Shown here: positions 18,009 through 27,688 of the stretch, in pieces | How positions within the stretch are numbered: position 1 is the stretch's first letter | Layout: each line of letters begins with the position of its first letter | Assembly (NCBI GenBank): GCA_937918935.1 | Contig: CAKZSI010000030.1 | Coordinates: 1-64,000, forward strand | DNA from: an uncultured Chloroflexales bacterium | Lineage (GTDB): Bacteria > Chloroflexota > Chloroflexia > Chloroflexales > Chloroflexaceae | Length of the DNA stretch: 64,000 nt | Direction of reading: 5' to 3' | Translations under genes and position numbers: made by a program | Notes under the pieces: model-generated | Databases searched by the model: none | What the model was told of the DNA's origin: nothing | What the model saw: only the letters and a program-made list of their open reading frames with translations

Positions 18009-18887
18009 ATGGAGATTTTCAACATCCATATCTTTGAGTTCTTGCTGATCGCCGCGCTGGCGCTGGTGGTCTTTGGGCCGGAACGGCTGCCCGAGGTAGG
18101 ACGCTTCGTCGGCAAGCAGGTTGCGCGCTTCCTCGCCTGGCAGCAGCAGTCGCCCGAATTGCGCCTGATCAACGACGTGCGCAGTGAGTTCGAACGTGAG
18201 ATCGCCAGTCTCCGCGACGAGTTGCTCCGTGCCCGTAACCAGCTCGACGTTTCTCGGGATGTCGAGCAACTCCGCAGCGAGCTGCGGCCTATGCTCAATC
18301 TGCAACTCGACGCCGACCTCCGGCCCCGACAGGCCCCCGCGGCAACAGCGGCCAACTCTGGCGAGACATCCGTGGCGTCCCCAGATCCTGGCGCCACCAG
18401 CGCCTCCGTGGCGGCGCCGGCAAACGAGGGGACCGCTGCCTCCCCCGCCCCACCCGACGGCTCCACCACGCTGGCAGATGTGGCCGAGCCTGTCGCCGAA
18501 CCGCCCACCCCGCCCGGCCTGATGCCCCAACCCGCTGCCCAGGCAGTGCCGGCCACGGCGAGCCCTAATTGCATCCCCGGCACCGAACCGACCGGCGTGC
18601 TGCAACCGGTGGACGAACGGGCGCGGTACCTCGCTGAGCGCCGTTCTCGCCTGCACGATCTGCCCGACTACGATGACCCGCCCGTGCTCAACGGGGCGCC
18701 GGCCGCCCCACCATCCGAAACGCCGCCCGCTACCCTGTCCGCCGACGAACGTGAGGAGCTGCTGCGCCAGATCCAGACCCTCAGCAGCGAACTGCGGGCC
18801 CTGATCGGCGAGTTGCGCGAGCGCGGCCTCATCGGTGTGGACTGGACCCCGAATCGGGAACCTTCCCAGGAGACCCTGTCGCGGTGA
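18009..18887 (+). CDS. Twin-arginine translocation protein TatA/TatB-like with long C-terminal tail
   Basis: 292 residues. One N-terminal membrane helix (IFEFLLIAALALVVF) is followed by FGPERLPEVGR at residues 22-32, the hallmark Phe-Gly hinge, and an amphipathic helix. Pro at FGPERLPE and the partner tatC favour TatB. A coiled-coil-like stretch spans about 55-100. The rest is a long Pro/Ala-rich linker (about 105-235) and a second charged helix near 240-275 (ADEREELLRQIQTLSSELRA). TatB proteins are normally 100-180 residues, so this tail is unusually long. The stop overlaps the GTG start of tatC (GTGA), indicating coupling. Confidence 0.85.
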   Translation: MEIFNIHIFEFLLIAALALVVFGPERLPEVGRFVGKQVARFLAWQQQSPELRLINDVRSEFEREIASLRDELLRARNQLDVSRDVEQLRSELRPMLNLQLDADLRPRQAPAATAANSGETSVASPDPGATSASVAAPANEGTAASPAPPDGSTTLADVAEPVAEPPTPPGLMPQPAAQAVPATASPNCIPGTEPTGVLQPVDERARYLAERRSRLHDLPDYDDPPVLNGAPAAPPSETPPATLSADEREELLRQIQTLSSELRALIGELRERGLIGVDWTPNREPSQETLSR

Positions 18888-19672
18888 CTGCCCAGGAACT
18901 TCGCCATACCGCGCCCAATGCACCGGAACCCGATGAGGGCCGGAGCATGACCCTTATCGAGCACCTGATCGAGCTACGCACGCGGCTGGTGCGGGCCGCC
19001 ATCGGCATCATCGTTGGTCTGGTCGTCGGCGTGATTATGGTGCTGCCCGAAGGTCCGGTGCGCCTGGTTGACATCCTTATCGCCACCTTCGCACCGATCA
19101 ACGAACGCTACGCCCCGGTGCAGGCCGTTGGCACCGCCGAGGCCTTTACCAGCTACATGACCGTGGCCCTCACCGTGGGGGTCATTATCGGCATGCCAGT
19201 GATCGTCTACCAGTTGCTGGCCTTCATCGTCCCCGGTCTGACCGACAAGGAACGGCGCATACTCTTCACCGCCCTGCCCTTCGTGATGTTCTTCTTCCTG
19301 GCCGGGCTGACCTTTGGCTGGTTCATCACCGTACCCACCGCCATCCGCTTCCTGATCGGTTTTTCCTCCTCCGAACTGATACAGACCCAGCCCTCCCTGG
19401 CCAACTTCCTCAGCACCGTCACCGTGCTGCTGCTGATCAATGGCATCGTCTTTGAACTGCCGGTAATCATCTACGTGCTGGCCTTCATAGGCGTGGTTAC
19501 CGCCGACCAGCTCCGCAAGTACCGGCGCTTCGCTATCGTCGCCGTGGTCATCATCGCCGCGCTGATTACCCCTACCGGCGATCCTATCAACCTGGCTCTC
19601 CTGGCAATCCCCATGTATCTGCTCTACGAACTCGGGGTGATACTCGCCCGCTTCGTGCCCGAACGGCCCTGA
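18884..19672 (+). CDS. tatC: Twin-arginine translocase subunit TatC
   Basis: 262 residues from the GTG at 18884 that overlaps the tatB stop. MTLIEHLIELRTRLVRAAIG near residue 22 is the TatC signature, with the Glu used in signal-peptide recognition. Six membrane segments follow, including PVIVYQLLAFIVPGLTDKER and FVMFFFLAGLTFGWF, and the late LITPTGDPINLALLAIPMYLLYELGV is conserved. TatC with TatB recognises folded cargo bearing an RR signal. Codon 1 places about 20 polar residues before the first conserved block; an in-frame ATG at 18947 is an alternative start. Confidence 0.95.
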   Translation: MTAQELRHTAPNAPEPDEGRSMTLIEHLIELRTRLVRAAIGIIVGLVVGVIMVLPEGPVRLVDILIATFAPINERYAPVQAVGTAEAFTSYMTVALTVGVIIGMPVIVYQLLAFIVPGLTDKERRILFTALPFVMFFFLAGLTFGWFITVPTAIRFLIGFSSSELIQTQPSLANFLSTVTVLLLINGIVFELPVIIYVLAFIGVVTADQLRKYRRFAIVAVVIIAALITPTGDPINLALLAIPMYLLYELGVILARFVPERP

Positions 19673-19813
19673 GCGTTCGTCGGCAACGAGTGGCGCAAAG
19701 CCGCCGGTTGAGGGGGGCAGAAGCCTGCGGCCCCCGCAATAGTTCCTGTTCTGGTGTGCGCAGGAGCGAAGCCCCCCCGAGCGCGCTTGAGGGCAAAGTC
19801 TCGTTGAACTCAT

Positions 19814-19843
19814 TTGCGCCGCGCCATCGCACAATGCTATACT
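19814..19843 (+). promoter_or_regulatory. Possible promoter for the zinc-ribbon/DUF4175-like unit
   Basis: TTGCGC (19814-19819) and TATACT (19838-19843), spacer 18 bases, 46 bases before the start codon. The -35 match is only moderate. Confidence 0.45.
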
Positions 19844-19889
19844 GCCTGCAGCACGCGCTATCGTTGTTTAACGAGGTCAGGAGCCAGTT

Positions 19890-20321
19890 ATGGTTGAGCG
19901 CATCTGTCCCGCATGCCAGCACGGCAACCCGATCGAGAACCGCTTCTGCGGCGCCTGTGGCGCCGCGCTGGATCGGAACGAGCTTGCCCGTCGCGACGAG
20001 GGCGCGATTGTGATTGCCGGCCAGAGTATCCCGCTGGCCCAGGTGAAACAGGTAACCAGAGCCGTCGCCCTCGGTCTCGCCGCCGTTGCCGCCGAGGCCG
20101 GGATCGCCTGGCTCCGGCGCCGCGCCGAAGGCGGCAATCTCGCCGCCATCGCCGGCAACACCTTGAGCGCTATTCAAAAACCGCAACCGGATGTCGTGAC
20201 ACCCGCCTCATCTGCCGGCAACGTGGTGACGATCGTCAGCCAGCGGGTCGTGGAGGTCTGGGAACAGGGCGGTCTGACCCGCCAGATTGTGGAGAAGCAC
20301 GTCTGGCGCAGGGAAGGTTGA
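19890..20321 (+). CDS. Small zinc-ribbon protein
   Basis: 143 residues. The N-terminus has CPACQHGNPIENRFCGACG (residues 6-24), a C-x2-C...C-x2-C zinc ribbon. A weakly hydrophobic Ala-rich helix follows (about 50-80), and the C-terminus (VVTIVSQRVVEVWEQGGLTR) is polar. No enzymatic motif is visible. It lies 10 bases before the coiled-coil membrane protein gene, so the two are likely co-transcribed and may act together at the membrane; that is inference. Confidence 0.8.
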   Translation: MVERICPACQHGNPIENRFCGACGAALDRNELARRDEGAIVIAGQSIPLAQVKQVTRAVALGLAAVAAEAGIAWLRRRAEGGNLAAIAGNTLSAIQKPQPDVVTPASSAGNVVTIVSQRVVEVWEQGGLTRQIVEKHVWRREG

Positions 20322-20331
20322 GTAGTCTGAA

Positions 20332-21981
20332 ATGGCCCAGATGCTCACATCCTACGATCTGGTCCGGCGCCAGTTGCGGCCCCTGGGCCGGCGGCTGCGT
20401 ATCAGCGATACGTTGCTGTTCGCCAGCCGCACACTGTGGATCGCTGCCGCCTTGACAACCCTGGCGGCCCTCGCTGGCCGCCTGACGCCCATTGAGCATC
20501 TGGAACGCTGGGCCGCGTTGCCGCTCCTGCTCTGGCTGCTGGTGGTAATCGGCTATGCGCTCTTCCGGCACCTCACGCCTCTAGGCGTGGCCCGGCGCGT
20601 GGATCTGGAGCTTGACCTGCGCGAACGGCTCTCCACGGCCCTGGAACTACACGAGCGCGAGGCCAGCGATCCCCTCAGCGAGCGCCAGCAGGCCGACGCG
20701 GTCGCCGTCGCCGGCCATCTTAAACCGGCCATGCTGCCGCTGCGCCTTGATCGCCAGCGCCTGTGGTGGGCCGTGGCGCCGTTGATCCTCACCGTCCTGT
20801 TGCTGTTCGTCATCCCGAATCCGCAGGACCAGGTGCTCGCCGAGCAGCGCGCCGTCCGCGAGGCGCTGGCGGAAGCCGCCGACCAGTTGGCGACGCTCGA
20901 ACGCCAGATCAGCGAGGATCAGCAACTCAACGCCGAGGATCGCGAACGCCTGCTCAAGGAGCTTCAGGCCCTCCAGGAGCAACTACGCCGCAATCCCGGC
21001 GAACGCCAGGAGGCCCTGGCCGACCTCTCGGCCGCTGAGGCGCGTCTGCGCCAGGCACTTGACCCGAATAGCGACGCCCGCCGCGCCGCGCTCGAGCAGA
21101 TGGCCCGCAACCTGGAGGCCCTCTCCGGGCGCCCATCGGGCCAGCGCCCCGACGTCAGCCAGGCGGCCAACCAGTTGGAGCAACTTGCGCGCCAGCTCGA
21201 ACAACGCTCCGAGGCCGAACGCCAGCAACTCGCCGAGCAACTGGCCCAGCAGGCGGCGCAGATGGCCGCCAGCGAACCGCGCGCGGCGCAGAACCTCCAG
21301 AACGCCGCCAATGCCCTGCGGCAGGGCGATACACAGCAGGCCGCCCAGCAGCTTGAGCAGGCCGCCCAGCAGGTGCGCGAGGCCCAGAGTAACCTTGCCG
21401 GCCAGCAGAGCACCCAGCAGTCGCTCTCCGAACTGCAGAATGCCCGCGATCAGATTGCCCGCGCCGGCCAGCAGCAGGGCCAGGGCCAGCAGCAGGGCCA
21501 GGGCCAGCAGGGCCAGGGCCAGCAGGGCCAGGGCCAGCAGGGCCAGGGCCAGGGCCAGCAGGGCCAGGGCCAGCAGGGCCAGGGCCAGCAAGGGCAGCAG
21601 GGCCAGCAGGGCGGTGGCGGGGCGAACGCGCCCAATCTGGGCCAGGGCCAGAGCAATGCCAGCGGCAACGTCGATCCCAACCGGCCCGCCAACCAGCAGG
21701 GTAGCGGCGCCGGCAGCAGCGACCTGGTCTACCAGCCCTACCGCCCATCGGGACAACCGGGAACGCCGGAGTTTGTTCAGGGCCAGCAGGGCCAGAGCGG
21801 TTCCAGCCAGATCCAGGAAGGCCAGTCAGCCCAACCCGGGGCGAACAACCCCTCGATGGTGCCGTATGAACAGGTGTACCCGCAGTACGCCAAAGCCGCC
21901 AGCGAGGCCCTCGACCGGGGCTACATCCCGCCACACCTGAAGGACTACGTGCGGGATTATTTCAGCCGGTTGGAACCGTAG
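20332..21981 (+). CDS. Membrane-anchored coiled-coil protein with Gln/Gly repeat (DUF4175-like)
   Basis: 549 residues. Two membrane helices near 28-47 and 58-80 are followed by a third near 142-160 (WWAVAPLILTVLLLFVIPNP). A long Ala/Gln/Glu-rich coiled coil spans about 170-370. From about residue 378 to 427 is a nearly pure Gln-Gly tract made of GQGQQ-like units, then a low-complexity Ser/Pro/Gln tail ending YVRDYFSRLEP. The overall plan resembles DUF4175-type proteins found beside MoxR/BatA operons, and the next genes are exactly those. Function is unknown; a scaffold or chaperone partner of the MoxR system is inference. Confidence 0.75.
   Translation: MAQMLTSYDLVRRQLRPLGRRLRISDTLLFASRTLWIAAALTTLAALAGRLTPIEHLERWAALPLLLWLLVVIGYALFRHLTPLGVARRVDLELDLRERLSTALELHEREASDPLSERQQADAVAVAGHLKPAMLPLRLDRQRLWWAVAPLILTVLLLFVIPNPQDQVLAEQRAVREALAEAADQLATLERQISEDQQLNAEDRERLLKELQALQEQLRRNPGERQEALADLSAAEARLRQALDPNSDARRAALEQMARNLEALSGRPSGQRPDVSQAANQLEQLARQLEQRSEAERQQLAEQLAQQAAQMAASEPRAAQNLQNAANALRQGDTQQAAQQLEQAAQQVREAQSNLAGQQSTQQSLSELQNARDQIARAGQQQGQGQQQGQGQQGQGQQGQGQQGQGQGQQGQGQQGQGQQGQQGQQGGGGANAPNLGQGQSNASGNVDPNRPANQQGSGAGSSDLVYQPYRPSGQPGTPEFVQGQQGQSGSSQIQEGQSAQPGANNPSMVPYEQVYPQYAKAASEALDRGYIPPHLKDYVRDYFSRLEP
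21472..21620 (+). repeat. Coding 15-base microsatellite (Gln/Gly tract)
   Basis: Repeated CAGGGCCAGGGCCAGCAG-type units encode Gly-Gln-Gly-Gln-Gln. The unit number could vary by slippage without shifting the frame, since the 15- and 6-base units are multiples of three. Confidence 0.9.
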
Positions 21982-22291
21982 GCGCCCCGGCGCCGGGGCC
22001 GACACCCTGGATGCACGCGGGTTTCCTGGGAGGGCTTTGCCCTCCCGGACTCTCCCACTGAGTGGTCTGGCATTTCGTGCCATTTCCGCCCCCCTCCCAA
22101 CCTCTGGGAAGAGGAGCCGGACTCCCTTCCGCAGCGGGGGAGGGTTGGAGAAGGGTCAGAGTTACCGAAAAGCGTAGTACACAGAGCACTGAGCAGGGAA
22201 GTGGGGAAACCTGGTTTCCCCATACCCCGCCGACCGGCACAAGATGCAAAGCCGTGAGGGACTTCTTTTCAACCAGGATACAGGATCATCC
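21982..22291. repeat. Gap of palindromic repeats before the MoxR gene
   Basis: Holds a family B copy (CTGGGAGGGCTTTGCCCTCCCGG, part, at about 22027-22049), a family C-like CTCCCAACC...GGGGGAGGGTTGG core at 22093-22150, and a family A copy (GTGGGGAAACCTGGTTTCCCC, 22201-22221). No promoter consensus is clear. Confidence 0.75.
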
Positions 22292-23308
<1,017 letters not shown>

Positions 23309-23330
23309 TGACACCAAAGGCAGGTCCGAC

Positions 23331-24224
23331 GTGACCGAACGCACAGGCGAACCCCTGCTGGAGTCGGCGTTCCTGCGGCAGCTTGATCGCCTCGCCCTGG
23401 TGCTGCGCCGACCCATGGCCGGCGACATCCAGGGCGAGCGGCGCAGCCCGCGCCGCGGCTCCTCGGTGGAGTTTGCCGACTTTCGCCCCTACGCCCGCGG
23501 CGACGACATCCGCCAGATTGACTGGAATCTCTACGCCCGCGCCGAACGCTTCTACCTGAAGCTCTTCGTCGCCGAAGAGGAACTTAACGTCCATCTGCTG
23601 GTGGATACCAGCGCCTCGATGGACTGGGGAACGCCGAACAAGCTGCACTACGCCCGGCAACTCGCCGCGGCCTATGGTTACATCGCCCTGGCCAACCTCG
23701 ACCGCGTCAGCGTCACCGCCTTCGGCGCCGGGCCAGGCGAGTTACAATTGCCGGGAGTGCGCGGCAAACGCGGCGCTGTGCCGCTCTTCACCTTCCTGCA
23801 GCGCCTGCAACCCGGTAAACAGGGCGATCTGGCGCGGGCCTGCCATCGCTACATCCAGTCGGCCCGGACCGCCGGCCCGCTCCTGCTGTGCTCCGACCTG
23901 CTCGATCCCGGCTGGAAGGACGCCCTGAGCGCCCTGGCCTCGCGCCCCTTCGAGATCACCGTGATGCACATTCTCGCCCCCCAGGAACTTGAGCCGGATC
24001 TCGAAGGCGACCTCAAACTGGTTGATGTCGAGAGCGGCGCCCCGGTGGAGATTAGCGCCAATCTCGACCTCATGCGCCGGTACAAGACCCACCTGGCCGC
24101 CTGGCGCGGCGAAATTGAGAGTTTTTGCAACGGACGCGGGATCATCTACGTGCCGGTGGATACCAGCGTGCCGGTTGAAGAGTTTGTGTTGGGACGCATG
24201 CGCCGCCGTGGCGTGTTGCGTTGA
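23331..24224 (+). CDS. DUF58 (vWA-like) domain protein
   Basis: 297 residues from a GTG at 23331. The DUF58 signature is clear: RRSPRRGSSVEFADFRPYAR-like sequence (here GERRSPRRGSSVEFADFRPY, about residues 40-59) then GDDIRQIDWNLYARAERFYLKLF, followed by a vWA-type LLVDTSASMDWGTPNK with the D-x-S-x-S metal site near residue 90. DUF58 proteins are the usual partners of MoxR ATPases. No membrane segment is seen, so it is probably cytoplasmic or peripheral. Confidence 0.9.
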   Translation: MTERTGEPLLESAFLRQLDRLALVLRRPMAGDIQGERRSPRRGSSVEFADFRPYARGDDIRQIDWNLYARAERFYLKLFVAEEELNVHLLVDTSASMDWGTPNKLHYARQLAAAYGYIALANLDRVSVTAFGAGPGELQLPGVRGKRGAVPLFTFLQRLQPGKQGDLARACHRYIQSARTAGPLLLCSDLLDPGWKDALSALASRPFEITVMHILAPQELEPDLEGDLKLVDVESGAPVEISANLDLMRRYKTHLAAWRGEIESFCNGRGIIYVPVDTSVPVEEFVLGRMRRRGVLR

Positions 24225-24243
24225 GACAAGTCGGAAACGTGCT

Positions 24244-26172
24244 ATGTCCCTGATCACCCCCCTCGCCCTGCTGGCCGCGGCCATTGTCGGCCCGGCCATC
24301 GTGGCGATGTATCTCCTGAAGCTGCGCCGCGAGGAGCGCACCGTCTCCTCGACCTTCCTCTGGCAGCGCATGGTGCGCGATGTGGAGGCAAACGCCCCCT
24401 GGCAGAAGTTGCGCCGCAATCTGCTGCTCCTGCTCCAACTCCTGCTCATGCTGCTGCTGGTCTTCGCCCTGGCAAGGCCCTACCTGGCGGCCCAGGGCAT
24501 CAGCGGGCGCAATCTGATCATCATCATTGACCATTCGGCCAGCATGGGCGCCACCGACGAGCCACCTACCCGCCTGCACGCCGCCAGGGAGCGAGCCTAC
24601 CAGTTGATCGATCAACTGCCCGATGGCGGGCGCGCCACCGTGATCGCCGCCGGCGGACGCATGGAGGTCCCTGCCGCCGCCACCTCCGACCGGCGCGAAC
24701 TGCGGCGCGCCGTCGAACGGATTCAGCTCTCCAACGGCGGCGGCTCCGACCTCTCCCAGGCCCTGACCCTCGCCGCCGCCCTTGCCGCCCGCGAAGAGGA
24801 TAGCGAAGTGGCGATCATCTCCGATGGCAACGTCACCCTGCCGACCAACCTGCGCGTGCCCGCCCGTGTCAGCTATTTCCCCGTCGGGCGCGCCACCGAA
24901 AACATGGCCGTGAGCGCCATCGCTCTTCAGCCGGGCACAACTGGACAGACGCTCTTCGTGCAGGTCACCAACTATGGCCAGGCCAGCGCCACCCGCCGCC
25001 TCGATCTCTACCTCGACGGGGCGATCTTCAACGCCTACAACCTGACCATCGAAGCCGAACGCGAGCAGAGCCTGATCATCGATCTTCCACCCCAGGTCGA
25101 AGTGGTCGAAGCTCGCCTCGACGGCGCCGATGCCATGCCCGCCGATGACCGCGCCTTCGCCGTCAGCCCGGCGACCGAGGCTACCACCGTGCGCCTGGTT
25201 ACGGCAGGCAACCGCTTCCTCGAAACCGGCCTGAGCCTGTTGCCGAGACTGAACGTGGTCACAGTTCCCGCCGAGGCCACCACCTTCACCGAGACCGTCG
25301 CCCAGGTGCCGGTCACCATTCTTGATGGGGTAACGCCGGCTGAGTTGCCGCCGGGCAACCTGCTGTTCATCAATCCGCTCCGCTCCACGGCCTACTTCTC
25401 GGTCACCGGAACGATCGAGTTCCCGCAGGTGCGCCCGGCCAGCGGTGATGACCCTGTGCTACGCAACGTGAGCCTGAGCGAGGTGAGCGTGCTCAAGGCG
25501 GCGCGGATCACGCCGGGCAACTGGGGCCGCGTGGTGGTTAACAGTGACGGGGGGCCGCTGCTGGTGGTCGGCGAGCGCGAAGGACGGCGCGTGGCGGTCC
25601 TGAGCTTCGACCTGCACGAGTCCGACCTGCCGCTGCAGATCGCCTTTCCCCTGTTGCTCTCGAACCTGATGAACTTTCTCGCCCCTGGCAGCGGAGCCGA
25701 GGCGGCCCAACTCACCCCGGGCCAACCCCTCAGCCGCCAGGTGGACACTGCGATCACCGAGGTGCGCGTGACGCGCCCTGACGGGCGCACGGTCAGTTCC
25801 CGTGGCAGCGAGGTGCAGATCCAGGCCGGCCAGGCCATCTACGCCGACACCGACGCCCTGGGCATCTACACGATCGAAGAACTCGCCGGGGATACCGTGG
25901 TCGGGCGCCACCGCTACGCTGTCAACCTCTTCGCGCCGGGCGAGTCGCGCATCGCCACCCAGCGCGACCTGAACATCCCCCAGGCCAGCGGCGCCAGCAG
26001 CACCGTCTCACGCGAGCGCGACAGCCGGCAGGAGTTCTGGCGCCTGGTGGCGCTGATCGCCCTGATTGTGCTGCTGGTAGAGTGGCTGGTGTACCAGCGC
26101 AACGGCCTGGCCTACCTGCGCGAGCGCTGGCGCCAGCGCGCCGGCGACCGCCAATCGCCCCTGCGGTCGTGA
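24244..26172 (+). CDS. BatA-like membrane protein with vWA domain
   Basis: 642 residues. The N-terminal BatA region has a helix (SLITPLALLAAAIVGPAIVA), a conserved YLLKLRREERTVSSTFLWQR segment and a second helix near 60-80 (LLLLLQLLLMLLLVFALARP). A vWA domain follows with IIIIDHSASMGATDE (D-x-S-x-S, near residue 97). The C-terminal half is Ig-like and extracytoplasmic by prediction and ends with a last membrane helix (FWRLVALIALIVLLVEWLVY, about 600-620). The ATG at 24244 begins the family sequence. It completes the MoxR-DUF58-BatA operon, whose cellular role in this phylum is not established. Confidence 0.88.
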   Translation: MSLITPLALLAAAIVGPAIVAMYLLKLRREERTVSSTFLWQRMVRDVEANAPWQKLRRNLLLLLQLLLMLLLVFALARPYLAAQGISGRNLIIIIDHSASMGATDEPPTRLHAARERAYQLIDQLPDGGRATVIAAGGRMEVPAAATSDRRELRRAVERIQLSNGGGSDLSQALTLAAALAAREEDSEVAIISDGNVTLPTNLRVPARVSYFPVGRATENMAVSAIALQPGTTGQTLFVQVTNYGQASATRRLDLYLDGAIFNAYNLTIEAEREQSLIIDLPPQVEVVEARLDGADAMPADDRAFAVSPATEATTVRLVTAGNRFLETGLSLLPRLNVVTVPAEATTFTETVAQVPVTILDGVTPAELPPGNLLFINPLRSTAYFSVTGTIEFPQVRPASGDDPVLRNVSLSEVSVLKAARITPGNWGRVVVNSDGGPLLVVGEREGRRVAVLSFDLHESDLPLQIAFPLLLSNLMNFLAPGSGAEAAQLTPGQPLSRQVDTAITEVRVTRPDGRTVSSRGSEVQIQAGQAIYADTDALGIYTIEELAGDTVVGRHRYAVNLFAPGESRIATQRDLNIPQASGASSTVSRERDSRQEFWRLVALIALIVLLVEWLVYQRNGLAYLRERWRQRAGDRQSPLRS

Positions 26173-26340
26173 TGGGGAAACCGGGTTTCGGCACGCCCCT
26201 GCCCGTGGAGCGCAACCCTCCCGATGGCGCGCAGGGTCCGGAAGGGCAACACCCTTCCAGGAAAACCCGGGGCTGATGCAACATCCGCTTCCGGCGGGTG
26301 GATTGGGGCGGCTACGCCGCCCCATAAGGCGGTGTCTGGC
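26173..26340. repeat. Repeat block upstream of the YbdK-type gene
   Basis: Contains a family A copy (GGGGAAACCGGGTTTC, 26174-26189, right half changed), CCGGAAGGG-caaca-CCCTTCC near 26239-26260, and GGGGCGGCTACGCCGCCCC near 26306-26324 (19-base palindrome). A TATAAT at 26414-26419 downstream of the block is a likely -10 box for the next gene. Confidence 0.7.
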
Positions 26341-26471
26341 GCAAGCCCGCAGGACGTCGCAACAACCCTGGCAAGGAACATTCGCTACCAGCCTTGCGCG
26401 CCTCAGCTACGTGTATAATACATAGCACAGAAAAATCTGATCGGCACGCGGCGAGACGCCAGGAGCGGCAC

Positions 26472-27614
26472 ATGAGTGTTTACAACCCCATGGACCCCGA
26501 CTTTGCGTTTACCCTGGGGATCGAGGAAGAGTACCAGATCGTCGATCCGGAAACCCGGGAACTGCGCTCGTACATCACGCAGATCCTCGAACCAGGGCGA
26601 ACCATCCTGCGCGAGCAGATCAAGCCGGAGATGCACCAGAGCATCGTGGAAGTGGGAACGCGCCCCTGCCGCACCATCTCCGAGGCCCGCGCCGAGATCC
26701 GCCACCTGCGCGGCACGATTGCCGGTCTGGCCGATCGTCACGGGTTGAAGATCGTCGCCGCCGGGACGCATCCTTTCTCCTCCTGGATGACCCAGGAGAT
26801 CTTTCCCCACGAACGCTACCACGCCGTCGTGGGCGAAATGCAGGACGCGGCCCTGCAATTGCTGATCTTTGGCATGCACTGCCACATCGGCATGCCCAAC
26901 AATGAGGTCGCCATCGAACTGATGAACGTGGCCCGCTACATCGGGCCGCACCTGCTGGCCATCTCCACCTCCTCCCCCTTCTGGATGGGGCGCAAAACCG
27001 GCTTCAAATCCTACCGTAGTGTGGTCTTCAGCGGCTTTCCCCGCACCGGCACCCCGCCCACCTTCCACTCCGCCGCCGAGTTTGAACGCTACGTGCAGTT
27101 GCTGGTCTCCACTAACTGTATTGACAACGGCAAAAAAATATGGTGGGACCTGCGCCCGCATCCCTTCTTCGGCACGCTGGAGTTCCGCGTCTGTGATGTC
27201 GCCACCCGCCTGGAGGAGTGCCTGGCCCTGGCCGCCATGATGCAGGCAATTATCGTCAAGTTCTATCGTATGTTCGAGGAAAATACGACCTTCCGTGTCT
27301 ACCGGCGCGCCTTGATCAACGAGAACAAGTGGCGCGCCCAGCGCTGGGGACTGGAAGGCAAGCTGATCGATTTCGGCAAACGCGCCGAGGTCGAGACCAG
27401 GGCCCTCGTCCACGAGATGGTTGCCCTGGTGGATGATGTGGTAGATATGCTCGGTTCACGCCGCGAGGTTGAGTACCTGTTGAAGATCGCCGATGAGGGC
27501 AGCAGCGCCGACCGGCAACTGCGCGTCTTCGCCGAGACCAACGACCTCAAGGCGGTAGTTGATAATCTGATTACCGAAACGATGGAAGGGGTGGAGATGC
27601 TGCGCTTTGAGTGA
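26472..27614 (+). CDS. YbdK/GCS2-type carboxylate-amine ligase
   Basis: 380 residues. FTLGIEEEYQIVDPETREL near residues 13-31 is the signature of the glutamate-cysteine ligase type 2 family, and GMHCHIGMPNNEVAIELMN, SSPFWMGRKTGFKSYRS, WWDLRPHPFFGTLEFRVCD and INENKWRAQRWGLEG all fit. E. coli YbdK shows weak glutamate-cysteine ligase activity, and physiological roles vary, so the product here is uncertain. CAGGAGCGGCAC precedes the ATG at 26472. It stands alone between repeats and an acyl-CoA dehydrogenase gene. Confidence 0.9.
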   Translation: MSVYNPMDPDFAFTLGIEEEYQIVDPETRELRSYITQILEPGRTILREQIKPEMHQSIVEVGTRPCRTISEARAEIRHLRGTIAGLADRHGLKIVAAGTHPFSSWMTQEIFPHERYHAVVGEMQDAALQLLIFGMHCHIGMPNNEVAIELMNVARYIGPHLLAISTSSPFWMGRKTGFKSYRSVVFSGFPRTGTPPTFHSAAEFERYVQLLVSTNCIDNGKKIWWDLRPHPFFGTLEFRVCDVATRLEECLALAAMMQAIIVKFYRMFEENTTFRVYRRALINENKWRAQRWGLEGKLIDFGKRAEVETRALVHEMVALVDDVVDMLGSRREVEYLLKIADEGSSADRQLRVFAETNDLKAVVDNLITETMEGVEMLRFE

Positions 27615-27688
27615 CGGGGTCACAGCCGCCCCGGATGCGTAGTCCGCCCCGTGGTATATCGCTGTTTGGTCCAGGGGAGCAACCAGGT

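Noticed and set aside
21472-21620. CRISPR array
   Set aside because: The regular repeats have no unique spacers and lie in frame inside a protein gene.
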